DNA of 64,000 nt from Amblyomma americanum (lineage: Eukaryota > Arthropoda > Arachnida > Ixodida > Ixodidae). Numbering within the stretch: position 1 is the stretch's first letter; every line of letters begins with the position of its first letter. A program made the position numbers and the translations under genes. The notes beneath the pieces are model-generated. The model was given only the letters and a program-made list of their open reading frames with translations, was not told the origin of the DNA and did not search any database. The stretch is from contig NC_135504.1 in the NCBI RefSeq assembly GCF_052857255.1, forward strand, positions 142,626,121 through 142,690,120, read 5' to 3'. Positions 37,701 to 49,260 of the stretch are shown piece after piece.

Positions 37701-38310
37701 CTCCGCGATGGAGAAACTCCGCGACGGACAAACTCCGCGATGGAAAAACTCCGCGTTGGAGAAAAGTCCGCTCTGGAGAAACTCTATGCTGGAGAAACTC
37801 CGCGCTGGAGAAACTCCGTGCTGCATAAAATCTGCTCTGGAGAAACTCCGGGCTGGAGAAACTCCGCGCTGGAGAAACTCCGTGTTGGAGAAACTCCGCG
37901 CTGGAGAAACTTCGCGTTGGAGAAACAGCGCGTTTGAGAAACTCCGAGCTGGAGAAACTCCGCGATGGAGACACTCCGCGCTGGAGAAACTCCGCGCTGG
38001 AGAAACTCCGTGTTGGAGAAACTCCGTGTTGGGGAAACTTCGTGTTAGAGAAACGGCGCGTTGGAGAAGCTCCGCGTTGGAGAAACTCCGCACTTGAAAT
38101 ACCGCGGTGGAGAAACTCCGCGTTGGAGAAAGTCCGCGTTGGAGAAGGTCCGCGTTGGAGAAAGTCCGCGTTGGAGAAACTCCGCGTTGAAGAAAGTCCG
38201 CGTTGGAGAAAGTCTGCGCTGGAGAAACTCCGCGTTGGATAAACTCCCCGCTGGAGAAACTCCGCGATGGAGAAACTCCGCGACGGACAAAGTCCGCGAT
38301 GAAGAAACTC
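34775..38310. repeat. ~3.5-kb block, copy 2 (offset 8,072 bp)
   Basis: Partner of 26,700-30,240. The right two thirds of this block overlap copy 2 of the 3,845-bp-spaced pair, so at least two amplification events of different age are superimposed here. Confidence 0.75.
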
Positions 38311-38570
38311 CGCGTTGGTGATGAAAGTCCGCGTTTGAGAAAAGTCCGCGTTGGAGAAAACTCCGCGCTGGAGAAACTCTACGCTGGAGAAACTCCGCGC
38401 TGGAGAAACTCCGCGTTGGAGATACTCCGCGATGAAAAAACTCCGCACTGGAGAAACTCCGCGTTTGAGAAACTCCGGGCTGGAGAAACTCCGCGATGGA
38501 GAAACTCCGGGCTGGAGAAACTCCGCTCTGGGGAAACTCCGCGCTGGAGAAACTCCGCGCTGGAGAAACT
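35779..38570. repeat. ~2.8-kb young duplication, copy 2 (offset 3,845 bp)
   Basis: Near-identical partner of 31,934-34,725, including a ~1.2-kb module and a GTAGGTGAAGG module. After about 38,570 the two diverge because extra units (GAAACTTTGTGTTGG) are present here. Confidence 0.85.
37069..38305. repeat. ~1.2-kb module, copy 4 of 4
   Basis: Fourth copy of the module, at an exact 3,845-bp offset from copy 3, and followed like copy 3 by a 19-bp unit (38,308). This module together with its flanks is the most recently duplicated material in the middle of the window. Confidence 0.8.
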
Positions 38571-41420
38571 CCGTGTTGGAGAAACTTTGTGTTGGAGAAA
38601 CTCCGTGTTCGAGAAACTCCGCGCTTGGGAAACTTCGCGTTGGAGAAACTGCGCGTTGGAGAAACTCCGTGCTGCATAAAATCTGCGCTGGAGAAACTCC
38701 GGGCTGGAGAAACTCCCAGCTGGAGAAACTCCGTGTTGGAGAAACTCCGCGCTGGAGAAACTCCGTGTTGGAGAAACTCCGCGCTGGAGAAACTTCGCGT
38801 TGGAGAAACTGCGCGTTTGAGGAACTCCGAGCCGGAGAAACTCCGCGATGGAGACACTCCGCGCTGGAGAAACTCCGTTTTGGAGAAACTCCGTGTTGGA
38901 GAAACTTCGCGTTGGAGAAACTCCGCCTTGGAGAAACTTCGCTTTGAAGAAACGGCGCGTTGGAGATTCTCCGCGTTGGAGAAACTCCGCACTTGAAACA
39001 CACCGGGCTGGAGAAACTCCGCGTTGGAGAAAGTCCGCGTTGGAGAAGGTCCGCGTTGGAGAAACTCCGCGACGGACAAACTCCGCGATGGAGAAACTCC
39101 GCGTTAGAGAAAAGTCCGCTCTGGAGAAATGCTACGCTGAAGAAACTCCGCGCTGGAGCAACTCCGCGTTGAAGAAACTCCGCGCTGGAGAAACTCCGTG
39201 CTGCATAAAATCTGCGCTGGAGAAACTCCGGGCTGGAAAAACTCTGCGCTGGAGAAACTCCGTGCTGGACAAACTCTGCGCAGGAGAAACTCCGTGTTGC
39301 AGAAACTGCGCGTTGGAGAAACTCCGCGTTGGAGAAACTCCACGTTGGAGAAAGTCCGCGTTGGAGAAAGTCCGCGTTGGAGAGAGTCCGCGATGGAGAA
39401 ACTCCGCGCTGGAGAAACTCCGCGTTTGAGAAACTCCGAACTGGAGAAACTCCGCGATAGAGACACTCCGCGCTGGAGAAACTCCGTTTTGGAGAAACTC
39501 CGTGTTGGAGAAACTTCGCGTTGGAGAAAGTCCGCCTTGGAGAAACTTCGCTTTGAAGAAACGGCGCGTTGGAGAAACTCCGCGTTAGAGAAACTCCGCG
39601 CTTGAAACACACCGCGCTGGAGAAACTCCGCGTTGGAGAAAATCCGCGTCGGAGAATGTCCGCGTTGGAGAAAGTCCGCGTTGGAGAAACTCCGTGTTGT
39701 AGAAACTCCGCCTTGGAGAAACTTCGCGTTGAAGAAACGGCGCGTTGGAGATTCTCCGCGTTGGAGAAACTCCGCACTTGAAACACACCGCGCTGGAGAA
39801 ACTCCGCGTTGGAGAAAGTCCGCGTAGGTGAAGGTCCGCGTTGGAGGAAGTCCGCGTTGGAGGAAGTCCGCGTTGGAGAAAGTCCGCGTTGGAGAAACTT
39901 CGCGTTGAAGAAAGTCCGCATTGGAGAAAGTCCGCGCTGTAGAAACTCCGCGTTGTATAAACTCCGCGCTGGAGAAACTCCGCGATGGAGAAACTCCGCG
40001 ACGGACAAACTCCGCGATGGAGAAACTCCGCGTTGGAGAAAAGTCCGCTCTGGAGAAATTCTACGCTGGAGAAACTCCGCGCTGGAGCAACTCCGCGTTG
40101 GAGAAACTCCGCGCTGGAGAAACTCCGTGCTGCATAAAATCTGCGCTGGAGAAACTCCGGGCTGGAGAAACTCCGCGCTGGAGAAACTCCGTGCTGGACA
40201 AACTCTGCGCAGGAGAAACTCCGTGTTGGAGAAACTCCGCGCTGGAGAAACTTCGCGTTGGAGAAACTGCGCTTTGGAGAAACTCCGCGTTGGAGAAACT
40301 CCGCGTTGGAGAAAGTCCACGTTGGAGAGTGTCCGCGATGGGGAAACTCCGCGCTGGAGAAACTCTGCGTTTGAGAAACTCCGAACTGGGGAAACTCCGC
40401 GATGGAGACACTCCGCGCTGGAGAAACTCCGTGTTGGGGAGACTTCGCGTTGGAGAAACGGCGCGTTGGAGGAGCTCCGCGTTGGAGAAACTCCGCGCTT
40501 GAAACACACCGCGCTGGAGAAACTCCGCGTTTGAGAAAGTCCGCGTTGGAGAATGTCCGCGTTGGGGAAAGTCCGCGTTGGAGAAAGTCCGCGTTGGAGA
40601 AACTCCGCGTTGAAGAAAGTCCGCGTTGGAGAAAAGTCCGCGCTGAAGAAACTCTACGCTGGAGAAACTCCGGGCTGGAGAAACTCCGCGCTGGAGAAAC
40701 TCCGTGTTGGAGAAACTCCGTGTTGGAAAAACCGCGTTGGAGAAACTCCGCGTTGGAGAAAGTCCGCGTTGGAGAACGTCCGCGCTGGAGAAACTCCGCT
40801 CTGGAGAAACTCAGCTCTGGAGAAACTCCGCTCTGGAGAAACTCCGCGTTTGAGAACTCCGAACTGGAGAAACTCCGCGCTGGAGATACTCCGCGGTGGA
40901 GAAACTCCGCGCTGGAGAAACTCCGTGCTGCATAAAATCTGCGCTGGAGAAACTCCGGGCTGGAGAAACTCCGCGCAGGAGAAACTCCGTGCTGGACAAA
41001 CTCCGCGCTTGAGAAACTCCGTGTTCGAGAAACTCCGCGCTGGAGAAACTTCGCGTTGGAGAAACTGCGCGTTGGAGAAACTCCGCGTTGGAGAAACTCC
41101 GCGTTGGAGAAAGTCCGCGTTGGAGAGAGTCCGCGATGGAGAAACTCCGCGCTGGAGAATCTCCACGTTTGAGGAACTCCGAACTCTAGAAAATCCGCGA
41201 TGGAGACAGTCCGGGCTGGATAAACTCCGCGCTGGAGAAAATCCGTGTTGGAGAAACTCCGCGTTGGGGAAACTTCGCGTTGGAGATACGGCGCGTTGGA
41301 GACTCCGCGTTGGAGAAACTCCGCGCTTGAAACACACCGCGCTGGAGAAACTCCGCGTTGAAGAAGGTCCGCGTTGGAGAAAGTCCGCGTTGGAGAAAGT
41401 CCGCGCTGGGGAAACTCCGC
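38571..41420. repeat. Mosaic array between amplified blocks
   Basis: This stretch holds shuffled pieces of known modules. A partial landmark round lies at 38.6-39.6 kb, the last GTAGGTGAAGG module starts at 39,824, and a rearranged patch at 40.55-41.4 kb contains several short units (for example TTTGAGAACTCC near 40,850 and GGAGACTCCGCG near 41,290, each missing bases). No gene-like or unique sequence was seen. Confidence 0.75.
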
Positions 41421-41767
41421 GTTAAATAAACTCCGCGCTGGAGAAACTCCGCGATGAAGAAAGTCTGCGACGGACAAACTCCGCGATGGAGAAACTCCGC
41501 GTTGGAGAAAAGTCCGCTCTGGAGAAACTCTACGCTGGAGAAACTCCGCGCTGGAGCAACTCCGCGTTGGAGAAACTCCGCGCTGGAGAAACTCCGTGCT
41601 GCATTAAATCTGCGCTGGAGAAACTCCGGGCTGGAGAAACTCCGCGCTGGAGAAACTCCGTGCTGGACAAACTCCGCGCTGGAGAAACTCCGTGTCTGAG
41701 AAACTCCGCGCTGGAGAAACTTCGCGTTGGAGAAACTGCGCGTTGGAGAAACTCCGCGTTGGAGAAA

Positions 41768-41991
41768 CTCCGCGTTGGAGAAAGTCCGCGTTGGAGAAAG
41801 TCCGCGTTGGAGAGAGTCCGCGATGGAGAAACTCCGCGCTGGAGAAACTCCGCGTTTGAGAAACGCCGAACTGGAGAAACTCCGCGATGGAGACACTCCG
41901 CGCTGGAGAAACTCTGCGCTGGAGAAACTCCGTGTTAGAGAAACTCCGTGTTGGGGAAAATTCGCGTTGGAGAAACTCTGCCTTGGAGAAA
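41768..41991. repeat. 224-bp tandem duplication, copy 1
   Basis: Fourteen monomers, repeated directly as 41,992-42,215. It includes GGAGAGAGTCC, TTTGAGAAACGCC, a GAGACAC unit and GTGTTGGGGAAAATTCGCG. The one difference I noticed is T at 41,979 (CTCTGCC) against C at 42,203 (CTCCGCC). Confidence 0.93.
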
Positions 41992-42215
41992 CTCCGCGTT
42001 GGAGAAAGTCCGCGTTGGAGAAAGTCCGCGTTGGAGAGAGTCCGCGATGGAGAAACTCCGCGCTGGAGAAACTCCGCGTTTGAGAAACGCCGAACTGGAG
42101 AAACTCCGCGATGGAGACACTCCGCGCTGGAGAAACTCTGCGCTGGAGAAACTCCGTGTTAGAGAAACTCCGTGTTGGGGAAAATTCGCGTTGGAGAAAC
42201 TCCGCCTTGGAGAAA
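41992..42215. repeat. 224-bp tandem duplication, copy 2
   Basis: Direct repeat of 41,768-41,991. The related blocks at 60.6-61.2 kb and 63.4-64 kb carry a single copy of this segment, so the duplication is private to this locus. Confidence 0.93.
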
Positions 42216-42623
42216 CTTCGCTTTGAAGAAACGGCGCGTTGGAGAAACTCCGCGTTAGAGAAACTCCGCGCTTGAAACACACCGCGCTGGAGAAACACCG
42301 CGTTGGAGAAAGTCCGCGTCGGAGAAGGTCCGTGTTGGAGAAAGTCCGCGTTGGAGAAACTCCGTGTTGTAGAAACTCCGCCTTGGAGAAATTTCGCGTT
42401 GAAGAAACGGCGCGTTGGAGATACTCCGCGTTGGAGAAAGTCCGCGTTGGAGAAGGTCCGCGTTGGAGAAAGTCCGCGTTGGAGAAAGTCCGCGTTGGAG
42501 AAAGTCCGCGCTGGAGAAACTCTGCGTTCTATAAACTCCGCGCTGGAGAAATTCCGCGATGGAGAATCTCCGCGACGGACAAACTCCGCGATAAAGAAAC
42601 TCCGCTTTGGAGAAAAGTCTGCT

Positions 42624-43641
42624 CTGGAGAAACTCTACGCTGGAGAAACTCCGCGCTGGAGCAACTCCGCGTTGGAGAAACTCCGCGCTGGAGAAACTCC
42701 GTGCTGCATAAAATCTGCGCTGGAGAAACTCCGGGCTGGAGAAACTCCGCGCTGGAGAAATTCTGTGCTGGACAAACTCCGCGCTGGGGAAACTCCGTGT
42801 TGGAGAAACTCCGCGCTGGAGAAACTTTGCGTTGGAGAAACTGCGCGTTGGAGAAACTCCGCGTTGGAGAAACTCCGCGTTGGAGAAAGTCCGCGTTGGA
42901 GAAAGTCCGCGTTGGAGAGAGTCGCGATGGAGAAACTCCGAGCTGGAGAAATTCCACGTTTGAGGAACTCCGAACTGGAGAAACTCCGCGATGGAGACAC
43001 TCCGTGCTGGAGAAACTCCGCGCTGGAGAAACTCCGTGTTGGGGAAACTTCGCGTTGGAGAAGCTCCGCGTTGGAGAAACTCCGCGGTTGAAACACACCG
43101 CGCTGGAGAAACTCCGCGTTGGAGAAAGTCCGCGTTGGAGAAGGTCCGCGTTGGAGAAAGTCCGCGTTGGAGAAAGTCCGCGTTGGAGAAACTCCGCGTT
43201 GAAGAAAGTCCGCGTTGGAGAAAGTCCGCGCTGGAGAAACTCCGCCTTGGAGAAACTTCGCTTTGAGGAAACGGCGCGTTGGAGAAACTCCGCGTTAGAG
43301 AAACTCCGCGCTTGAAACACACCGCGCTGGAGAAACTCCGCGTTGGAGAAAGTCCGCGTCGGAGAAGGTCCGCGTTGGAGAAAGTCCGCGTTGGAGAAAA
43401 TCCGTGTTGTAGAAACTCCGCCTTGGAGAAACTTTGCGTTGAAGAAACGGCGCGTTGGAGATACTCCGCGTTGGAGAAACTCCGCGCTTGAAACACACCG
43501 CGCTGGAGAAACTCCGCTTTGGAGAAAGTCTGCGTTGGAGAAACTCCGCGACGGACAAACTCCGCGATGTAGAAACTCCGCGTTGGAGAAAAGTCCGCTC
43601 TGGAGAAACTCTACGCTGGAGAAACTCCGCGCTGGAGCAAC
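42624..43641. repeat. ~1-kb block, parent-like copy outside the 7.7-kb unit
   Basis: Matches 45,633-46,650 (offset 3,009) and 48,243-49,260 (offset 5,619), with differences such as GAAACTCCGAGCTGG here (about 42,936) against GAAACTCCGCGCTGG in the partners. The remainder to 43,831 matches 49,260 onward at the same 5,619-bp offset. It therefore looks like a source or sister of material inside the 7.7-kb unit. Confidence 0.7.
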
Positions 43642-44040
43642 TCCGCGTTGGAGAAACTCCCGCTGGAGAAATACAGTGCTGCATAAAATCTGCGCTGGAG
43701 AAACTCAGGGCTGGAGAAACTCCGCGCTGGAGGAACTCCGTGCTGGACAAACTCCGCGCTGGAGAAACTCCGTGTTGGAGAAACTCCGCGCTGGAGAAAC
43801 TTCGCGTTGGAGAAACTGCGCGTTGGAGAAACTCCGCGTTGGAGAAACTCCACGTTGGAGAAAGTCTGCGTTGGAGAAAGTCCGCGTTGGAGAGAGTCCG
43901 CGATGGAGATACTCCGCGCTGGAGAAACTCCGCGTTTGAGAAACTCCGAACTGGAGAAACTCCGCGATGGAGACACTCCGCGCTGGAGAAACTCCGTTTT
44001 GGAGAAACTCCGTGTTGGAGAAACGTCGCGTTGGAGAAAC

Positions 44041-46650
44041 TCCGCCTTGGAGAAACTTCGCTTTGTAGAAACGGCGCGTTGGAGAAACTCCGCGTTAGAG
44101 AATCTCCGCGCTTGAAACACACCGCGCTGGAGAAACTCCGCGTTGGAGAAAGTCCGCGTCGGAGAATGTCCGCGTTGGAGAAAGTCCGCGTTGGAGAAAC
44201 GGCGCGTTGGAGATTCTCCGCGTTGGAGAAACTCCGCACTTGAAACACACCGCGCTGGAGAAACTCCGCGTTGGAGAAAGTCCGGGTTGGAGAAGGTCCG
44301 CGTTGGAGGAAGTCCGCGTTGGAGAAAGTCCGCGTTGAAGAAACTTCGCGTTGAAGGAAGTCCGCGTTGGAGAAAGTCCGCGCTGGAGAAACTCCGCGTT
44401 GTATAAACTCCGCGCTGGAGAAACTCCGCGATGGAGAAACTCCGCGACGGACAAACTCCGCGATGGAGAAACTCCGCGTTGGAGAAAAGTCCGCTCTTGA
44501 GAAATTCTACGCTGGAGAAACTCCGCGCTGGAGCAACTCCGCGTTGGAGAAACTCCGCGCTGGAGAAACTCCGTGCTGCATAAAATCTGCGCTGGAGAAA
44601 CTCCGGGCTGGAGAAACTCCGCGCTGGAGAAACTCCGTGCTGGACAAACTCTGCGCAGGAGAAACTCCGTGTTGGAGAAACTCCGCGCTGGAGAAACTTC
44701 GCGTTTGAGAAACTCCGAACTGGAGAAACTCCGCGATGGAGACACTCCGCGCTGGAGAAACTCCGTGTTGGGGAGACTTCGCGTTGAAGAAACGGCACGT
44801 TATAGAAACTCCGCGTTGGAGAAACTCCGCGCTTGAAACACACCGCGCTGGAGAAAGTCCGCGTTGAAGAAACTTCGCGTTGAAGGAAGTCCGCGTTGGA
44901 GAAAGTCCGCGCTGGAGAAACTCCGCGTTGTATAAACTCCGCGCTGGAGAAACTCCGCGATGGAGAAACTCCGCGACGGACAAACTCCGCGATGGAGAAA
45001 CTCCGCGTTGGAGAAAAGTCCGCTCTTGAGAAATTCTACGCTGGAGAAACTCCGCGCTGGAGCAACTCCGCGTTGGAGAAACTCCGCGCTGGAGAAACTC
45101 CGTGCTGCATAAAATCTGCGCTGGAGAAACTCCGGGCTGGAGAAACTCCGCGCTGGAGAAACTCCGTGCTGGACAAACTCTGCGCAGGAGAAACTCCGTG
45201 TTGGAGAAACTCCGCGCTGGAGAAACTTCGCGTTTGAGAAACTCCGAACTGGAGAAACTCCGCGATGGAGACACTCCGCGCTGGAGAAACTCCGTGTTGG
45301 GGAGACTTCGCGTTGAAGAAACGGCGCGTTGGAGAAGCTCGGCGTTGGAGAAACTCCGCGGTTGAAACACACCGCGCTGGAGAAACTCCGCGTTGGAGAA
45401 AGTCCGCGTTGGAGAAAGTCCGCGTTGGAGAAAGTCCGCGTTGGAGAAACTCCGCGTTGAAGAAAGTCCGCGTTGGAGAAAGTCCGCGCTGGAGAAACTC
45501 CGTGCTGCATAAAATCTGCGCTGGAGAAACTCCGGGCTGGAGAAACTCCGCGCTGGAGAAATTCCGTGCTGGAGAAAATCCGCGCTGGGGAAACTCCGTG
45601 TTGGAGAAACTCCGCGCTGGAGAAACTTTGCGTTGGAGAAACTGCGCGCTGGAGAAACTCCGCGCTGGAGCAACTCCGCGTTGGAGAAACTCCGCGCTGG
45701 AGAAACTCCGTGCTGCATAAAATCTGCGCTGGAGAAACTCCGGGCTGGAGAAACTCCGCGCTCGAGAAATTCCGTGCTGGACAAACTCCGCGCTGGGGAA
45801 ACTCCGTGTTGGAGAAACTCCGCGCTGGAGAAACTTTGCGTTGGAGAAACTGCGCGTTGGAGAAACTCCGCGTTGGAGAAACTCCGCGTTGGAGAACGTC
45901 CGCGTTGGAGAAAGTCCGCGTTGGAGAGAGTCGCGATGGAGAAACTCCGCGCTGGAGAAATTCCACGTTTGAGGAACTCCGAACTGGAGAAACTCCGCGA
46001 TGGAGACACTCCGTGCTGGAGAAACTCCGCGCTGGAGAAACTCCGTGTTAGGGAAACTTCGCGTTGGAGAAGCTCCGCGTTGGAGAAACTCCGCGGTTGA
46101 AACACACCGCGCTGGAGAAACTCCGCGTTGGAGAAAGTCCGCGTTGGAGAAGGTCCGCGTTGGAGAAAGTCCGCGTTGGAGAAAGTCCGCGTTGGAGAAA
46201 CTCCGCGTTGAAGAAAGTCCGCGTTGGAGAAAGTCCGCGCTGGAGAAACTCCGCCTTGGAGAAACTTCGCTTTGAAGAAACGGCGCGTTGGAGAAACTCC
46301 GCGTTAGAGAAACTCCGCGCTTGAAACACACCGCGCTGGAGAAACTCCGCGTTGGAGAAAGTCCGCGTCGGAGAAGGTCCGCGTTGGAGAAAGTCCGCGT
46401 TGGAGAAAATCCGTGTTGTAGAAACTCCGCCTTGGAGAAACTTCGCGTTGAAGAAACGGCGCGTTGGAGATACTCCGCGTTGGAGAAACTCCGCGCTTGA
46501 AACACACCGCGCTGGAGAAACTCCGCTTTGGAGAAAGTCTGCGTTGGAGAAACTCCGCGATGGACAAACTCCGCGATGTAGAAACTCCGCGTTGGAGAAA
46601 AGTCCGCTCTGGAGAAACTCTACGCTGGAGAAACTCCGCGCTGGAGCAAC
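44041..46650. repeat. 2,610-bp tandem duplication, sub-copy A1
   Basis: Starts at TCCGCCTTGGAGAAACTTCG and is followed directly by sub-copy A2 at an exact 2,610-bp offset. Sub-copies 1 and 2 differ at fixed sites: A/G at 44,797/47,407, A/G at 45,429/48,039, A/G at 46,050/48,660 and G/A at 44,669/47,279. Confidence 0.92.
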
Positions 46651-49260
46651 TCCGCCTTGGAGAAACTTCGCTTTGTAGAAACGGCGCGTTGGAGAAACTC
46701 CGCGTTAGAGAATCTCCGCGCTTGAAACACACCGCGCTGGAGAAACTCCGCGTTGGAGAAAGTCCGCGTCGGAGAATGTCCGCGTTGGAGAAAGTCCGCG
46801 TTGGAGAAACGGCGCGTTGGAGATTCTCCGCGTTGGAGAAACTCCGCACTTGAAACACACCGCGCTGGAGAAACTCCGCGTTGGAGAAAGTCCGGGTTGG
46901 AGAAGGTCCGCGTTGGAGGAAGTCCGCGTTGGAGAAAGTCCGCGTTGAAGAAACTTCGCGTTGAAGGAAGTCCGCGTTGGAGAAAGTCCGCGCTGGAGAA
47001 ACTCCGCGTTGTATAAACTCCGCGCTGGAGAAACTCCGCGATGGAGAAACTCCGCGACGGACAAACTCCGCGATGGAGAAACTCCGCGTTGGAGAAAAGT
47101 CCGCTCTTGAGAAATTCTACGCTGGAGAAACTCCGCGCTGGAGCAACTCCGCGTTGGAGAAACTCCGCGCTGGAGAAACTCCGTGCTGCATAAAATCTGC
47201 GCTGGAGAAACTCCGGGCTGGAGAAACTCCGCGCTGGAGAAACTCCGTGCTGGACAAACTCTGCGCAGGAGAAACTCCATGTTGGAGAAACTCCGCGCTG
47301 GAGAAACTTCGCGTTTGAGAAACTCCGAACTGGAGAAACTCCGCGATGGAGACACTCCGCGCTGGAGAAACTCCGTGTTGGGGAGACTTCGCGTTGAAGA
47401 AACGGCGCGTTATAGAAACTCCGCGTTGGAGAAACTCCGCGCTTGAAACACACCGCGCTGGAGAAAGTCCGCGTTGAAGAAACTTCGCGTTGAAGGAAGT
47501 CCGCGTTGGAGAAAGTCCGCGCTGGAGAAACTCCGCGTTGTATAAACTCCGCGCTGGAGAAACTCCGCGATGGAGAAACTCCGCGACGGACAAACTCCGC
47601 GATGGAGAAACTCCGCGTTGGAGAAAAGTCCGCTCTTGAGAAATTCTACGCTGGAGAAACTCCGCGCTGGAGCAACTCCGCGTTGGAGAAACTCCGCGCT
47701 GGAGAAACTCCGTGCTGCATAAAATCTGCGCTGGAGAAACTCCGGGCTGGAGAAACTCCGCGCTGGAGAAACTCCGTGCTGGACAAACTCTGCGCAGGAG
47801 AAACTCCGTGTTGGAGAAACTCCGCGCTGGAGAAACTTCGCGTTTGAGAAACTCCGAACTGGAGAAACTCCGCGATGGAGACACTCCGCGCTGGAGAAAC
47901 TCCGTGTTGGGGAGACTTCGCGTTGAAGAAACGGCGCGTTGGAGAAGCTCGGCGTTGGAGAAACTCCGCGGTTGAAACACACCGCGCTGGAGAAACTCCG
48001 CGTTGGAGAAAGTCCGCGTTGGAGAAAGTCCGCGTTGGGGAAAGTCCGCGTTGGAGAAACTCCGCGTTGAAGAAAGTCCGCGTTGGAGAAAGTCCGCGCT
48101 GGAGAAACTCCGTGCTGCATAAAATCTGCGCTGGAGAAACTCCGGGCTGGAGAAACTCCGCGCTGGAGAAATTCCGTGCTGGAGAAAATCCGCGCTGGGG
48201 AAACTCCGTGTTGGAGAAACTCCGCGCTGGAGAAACTTTGCGTTGGAGAAACTGCGCGCTGGAGAAACTCCGCGCTGGAGCAACTCCGCGTTGGAGAAAC
48301 TCCGCGCTGGAGAAACTCCGTGCTGCATAAAATCTGCGCTGGAGAAACTCCGGGCTGGAGAAACTCCGCGCTCGAGAAATTCCGTGCTGGACAAACTCCG
48401 CGCTGGGGAAACTCCGTGTTGGAGAAACTCCGCGCTGGAGAAACTTTGCGTTGGAGAAACTGCGCGTTGGAGAAACTCCGCGTTGGAGAAACTCCGCGTT
48501 GGAGAACGTCCGCGTTGGAGAAAGTCCGCGTTGGAGAGAGTCGCGATGGAGAAACTCCGCGCTGGAGAAATTCCACGTTTGAGGAACTCCGAACTGGAGA
48601 AACTCCGCGATGGAGACACTCCGTGCTGGAGAAACTCCGCGCTGGAGAAACTCCGTGTTGGGGAAACTTCGCGTTGGAGAAGCTCCGCGTTGGAGAAACT
48701 CCGCGGTTGAAACACACCGCGCTGGAGAAACTCCGCGTTGGAGAAAGTCCGCGTTGGAGAAGGTCCGCGTTGGAGAAAGTCCGCGTTGGAGAAAGTCCGC
48801 GTTGGAGAAACTCCGCGTTGAAGAAAGTCCGCGTTGGAGAAAGTCCGCGCTGGAGAAACTCCGCCTTGGAGAAACTTCGCTTTGAAGAAACGGCGCGTTG
48901 GAGAAACTCCGCGTTAGAGAAACTCCGCGCTTGAAACACACCGCGCTGGAGAAACTCCGCGTTGGAGAAAGTCCGCGTCGGAGAAGGTCCGCGTTGGAGA
49001 AAGTCCGCGTTGGAGAAAATCCGTGTTGTAGAAACTCCGCCTTGGAGAAACTTCGCGTTGAAGAAACGGCGCGTTGGAGATACTCCGCGTTGGAGAAACT
49101 CCGCGCTTGAAACACACCGCGCTGGAGAAACTCCGCTTTGGAGAAAGTCTGCGTTGGAGAAACTCCGCGATGGACAAACTCCGCGATGTAGAAACTCCGC
49201 GTTGGAGAAAAGTCCGCTCTGGAGAAACTCTACGCTGGAGAAACTCCGCGCTGGAGCAAC
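46651..49260. repeat. 2,610-bp tandem duplication, sub-copy A2
   Basis: Second sub-copy in super-repeat A. At 49,261 the sequence resumes as after 43,641 (CTCCGCGTTGGAGAAACTCCCGC and the rare AAATACAGTGCTG), showing where the 2,610-bp segment was inserted by duplication. Confidence 0.92.

Larger units (their letters stand above)
41421..42500. repeat. AATAAA-bearing block, copy 1
   Basis: Begins with GTTAAATAAACTCC (AATAAA at 41,425-41,430) and continues with GATGAAGAAAGTCTGCGACGG and the rare CATTAAATCTGCG form of the landmark unit. The same opening recurs at 60,585 and 63,371, offsets 19,164 and 21,950 bp. All the 7.7-kb amplification lies between the first and second copies. It contains the 224-bp tandem duplication. 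Confidence 0.75.
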
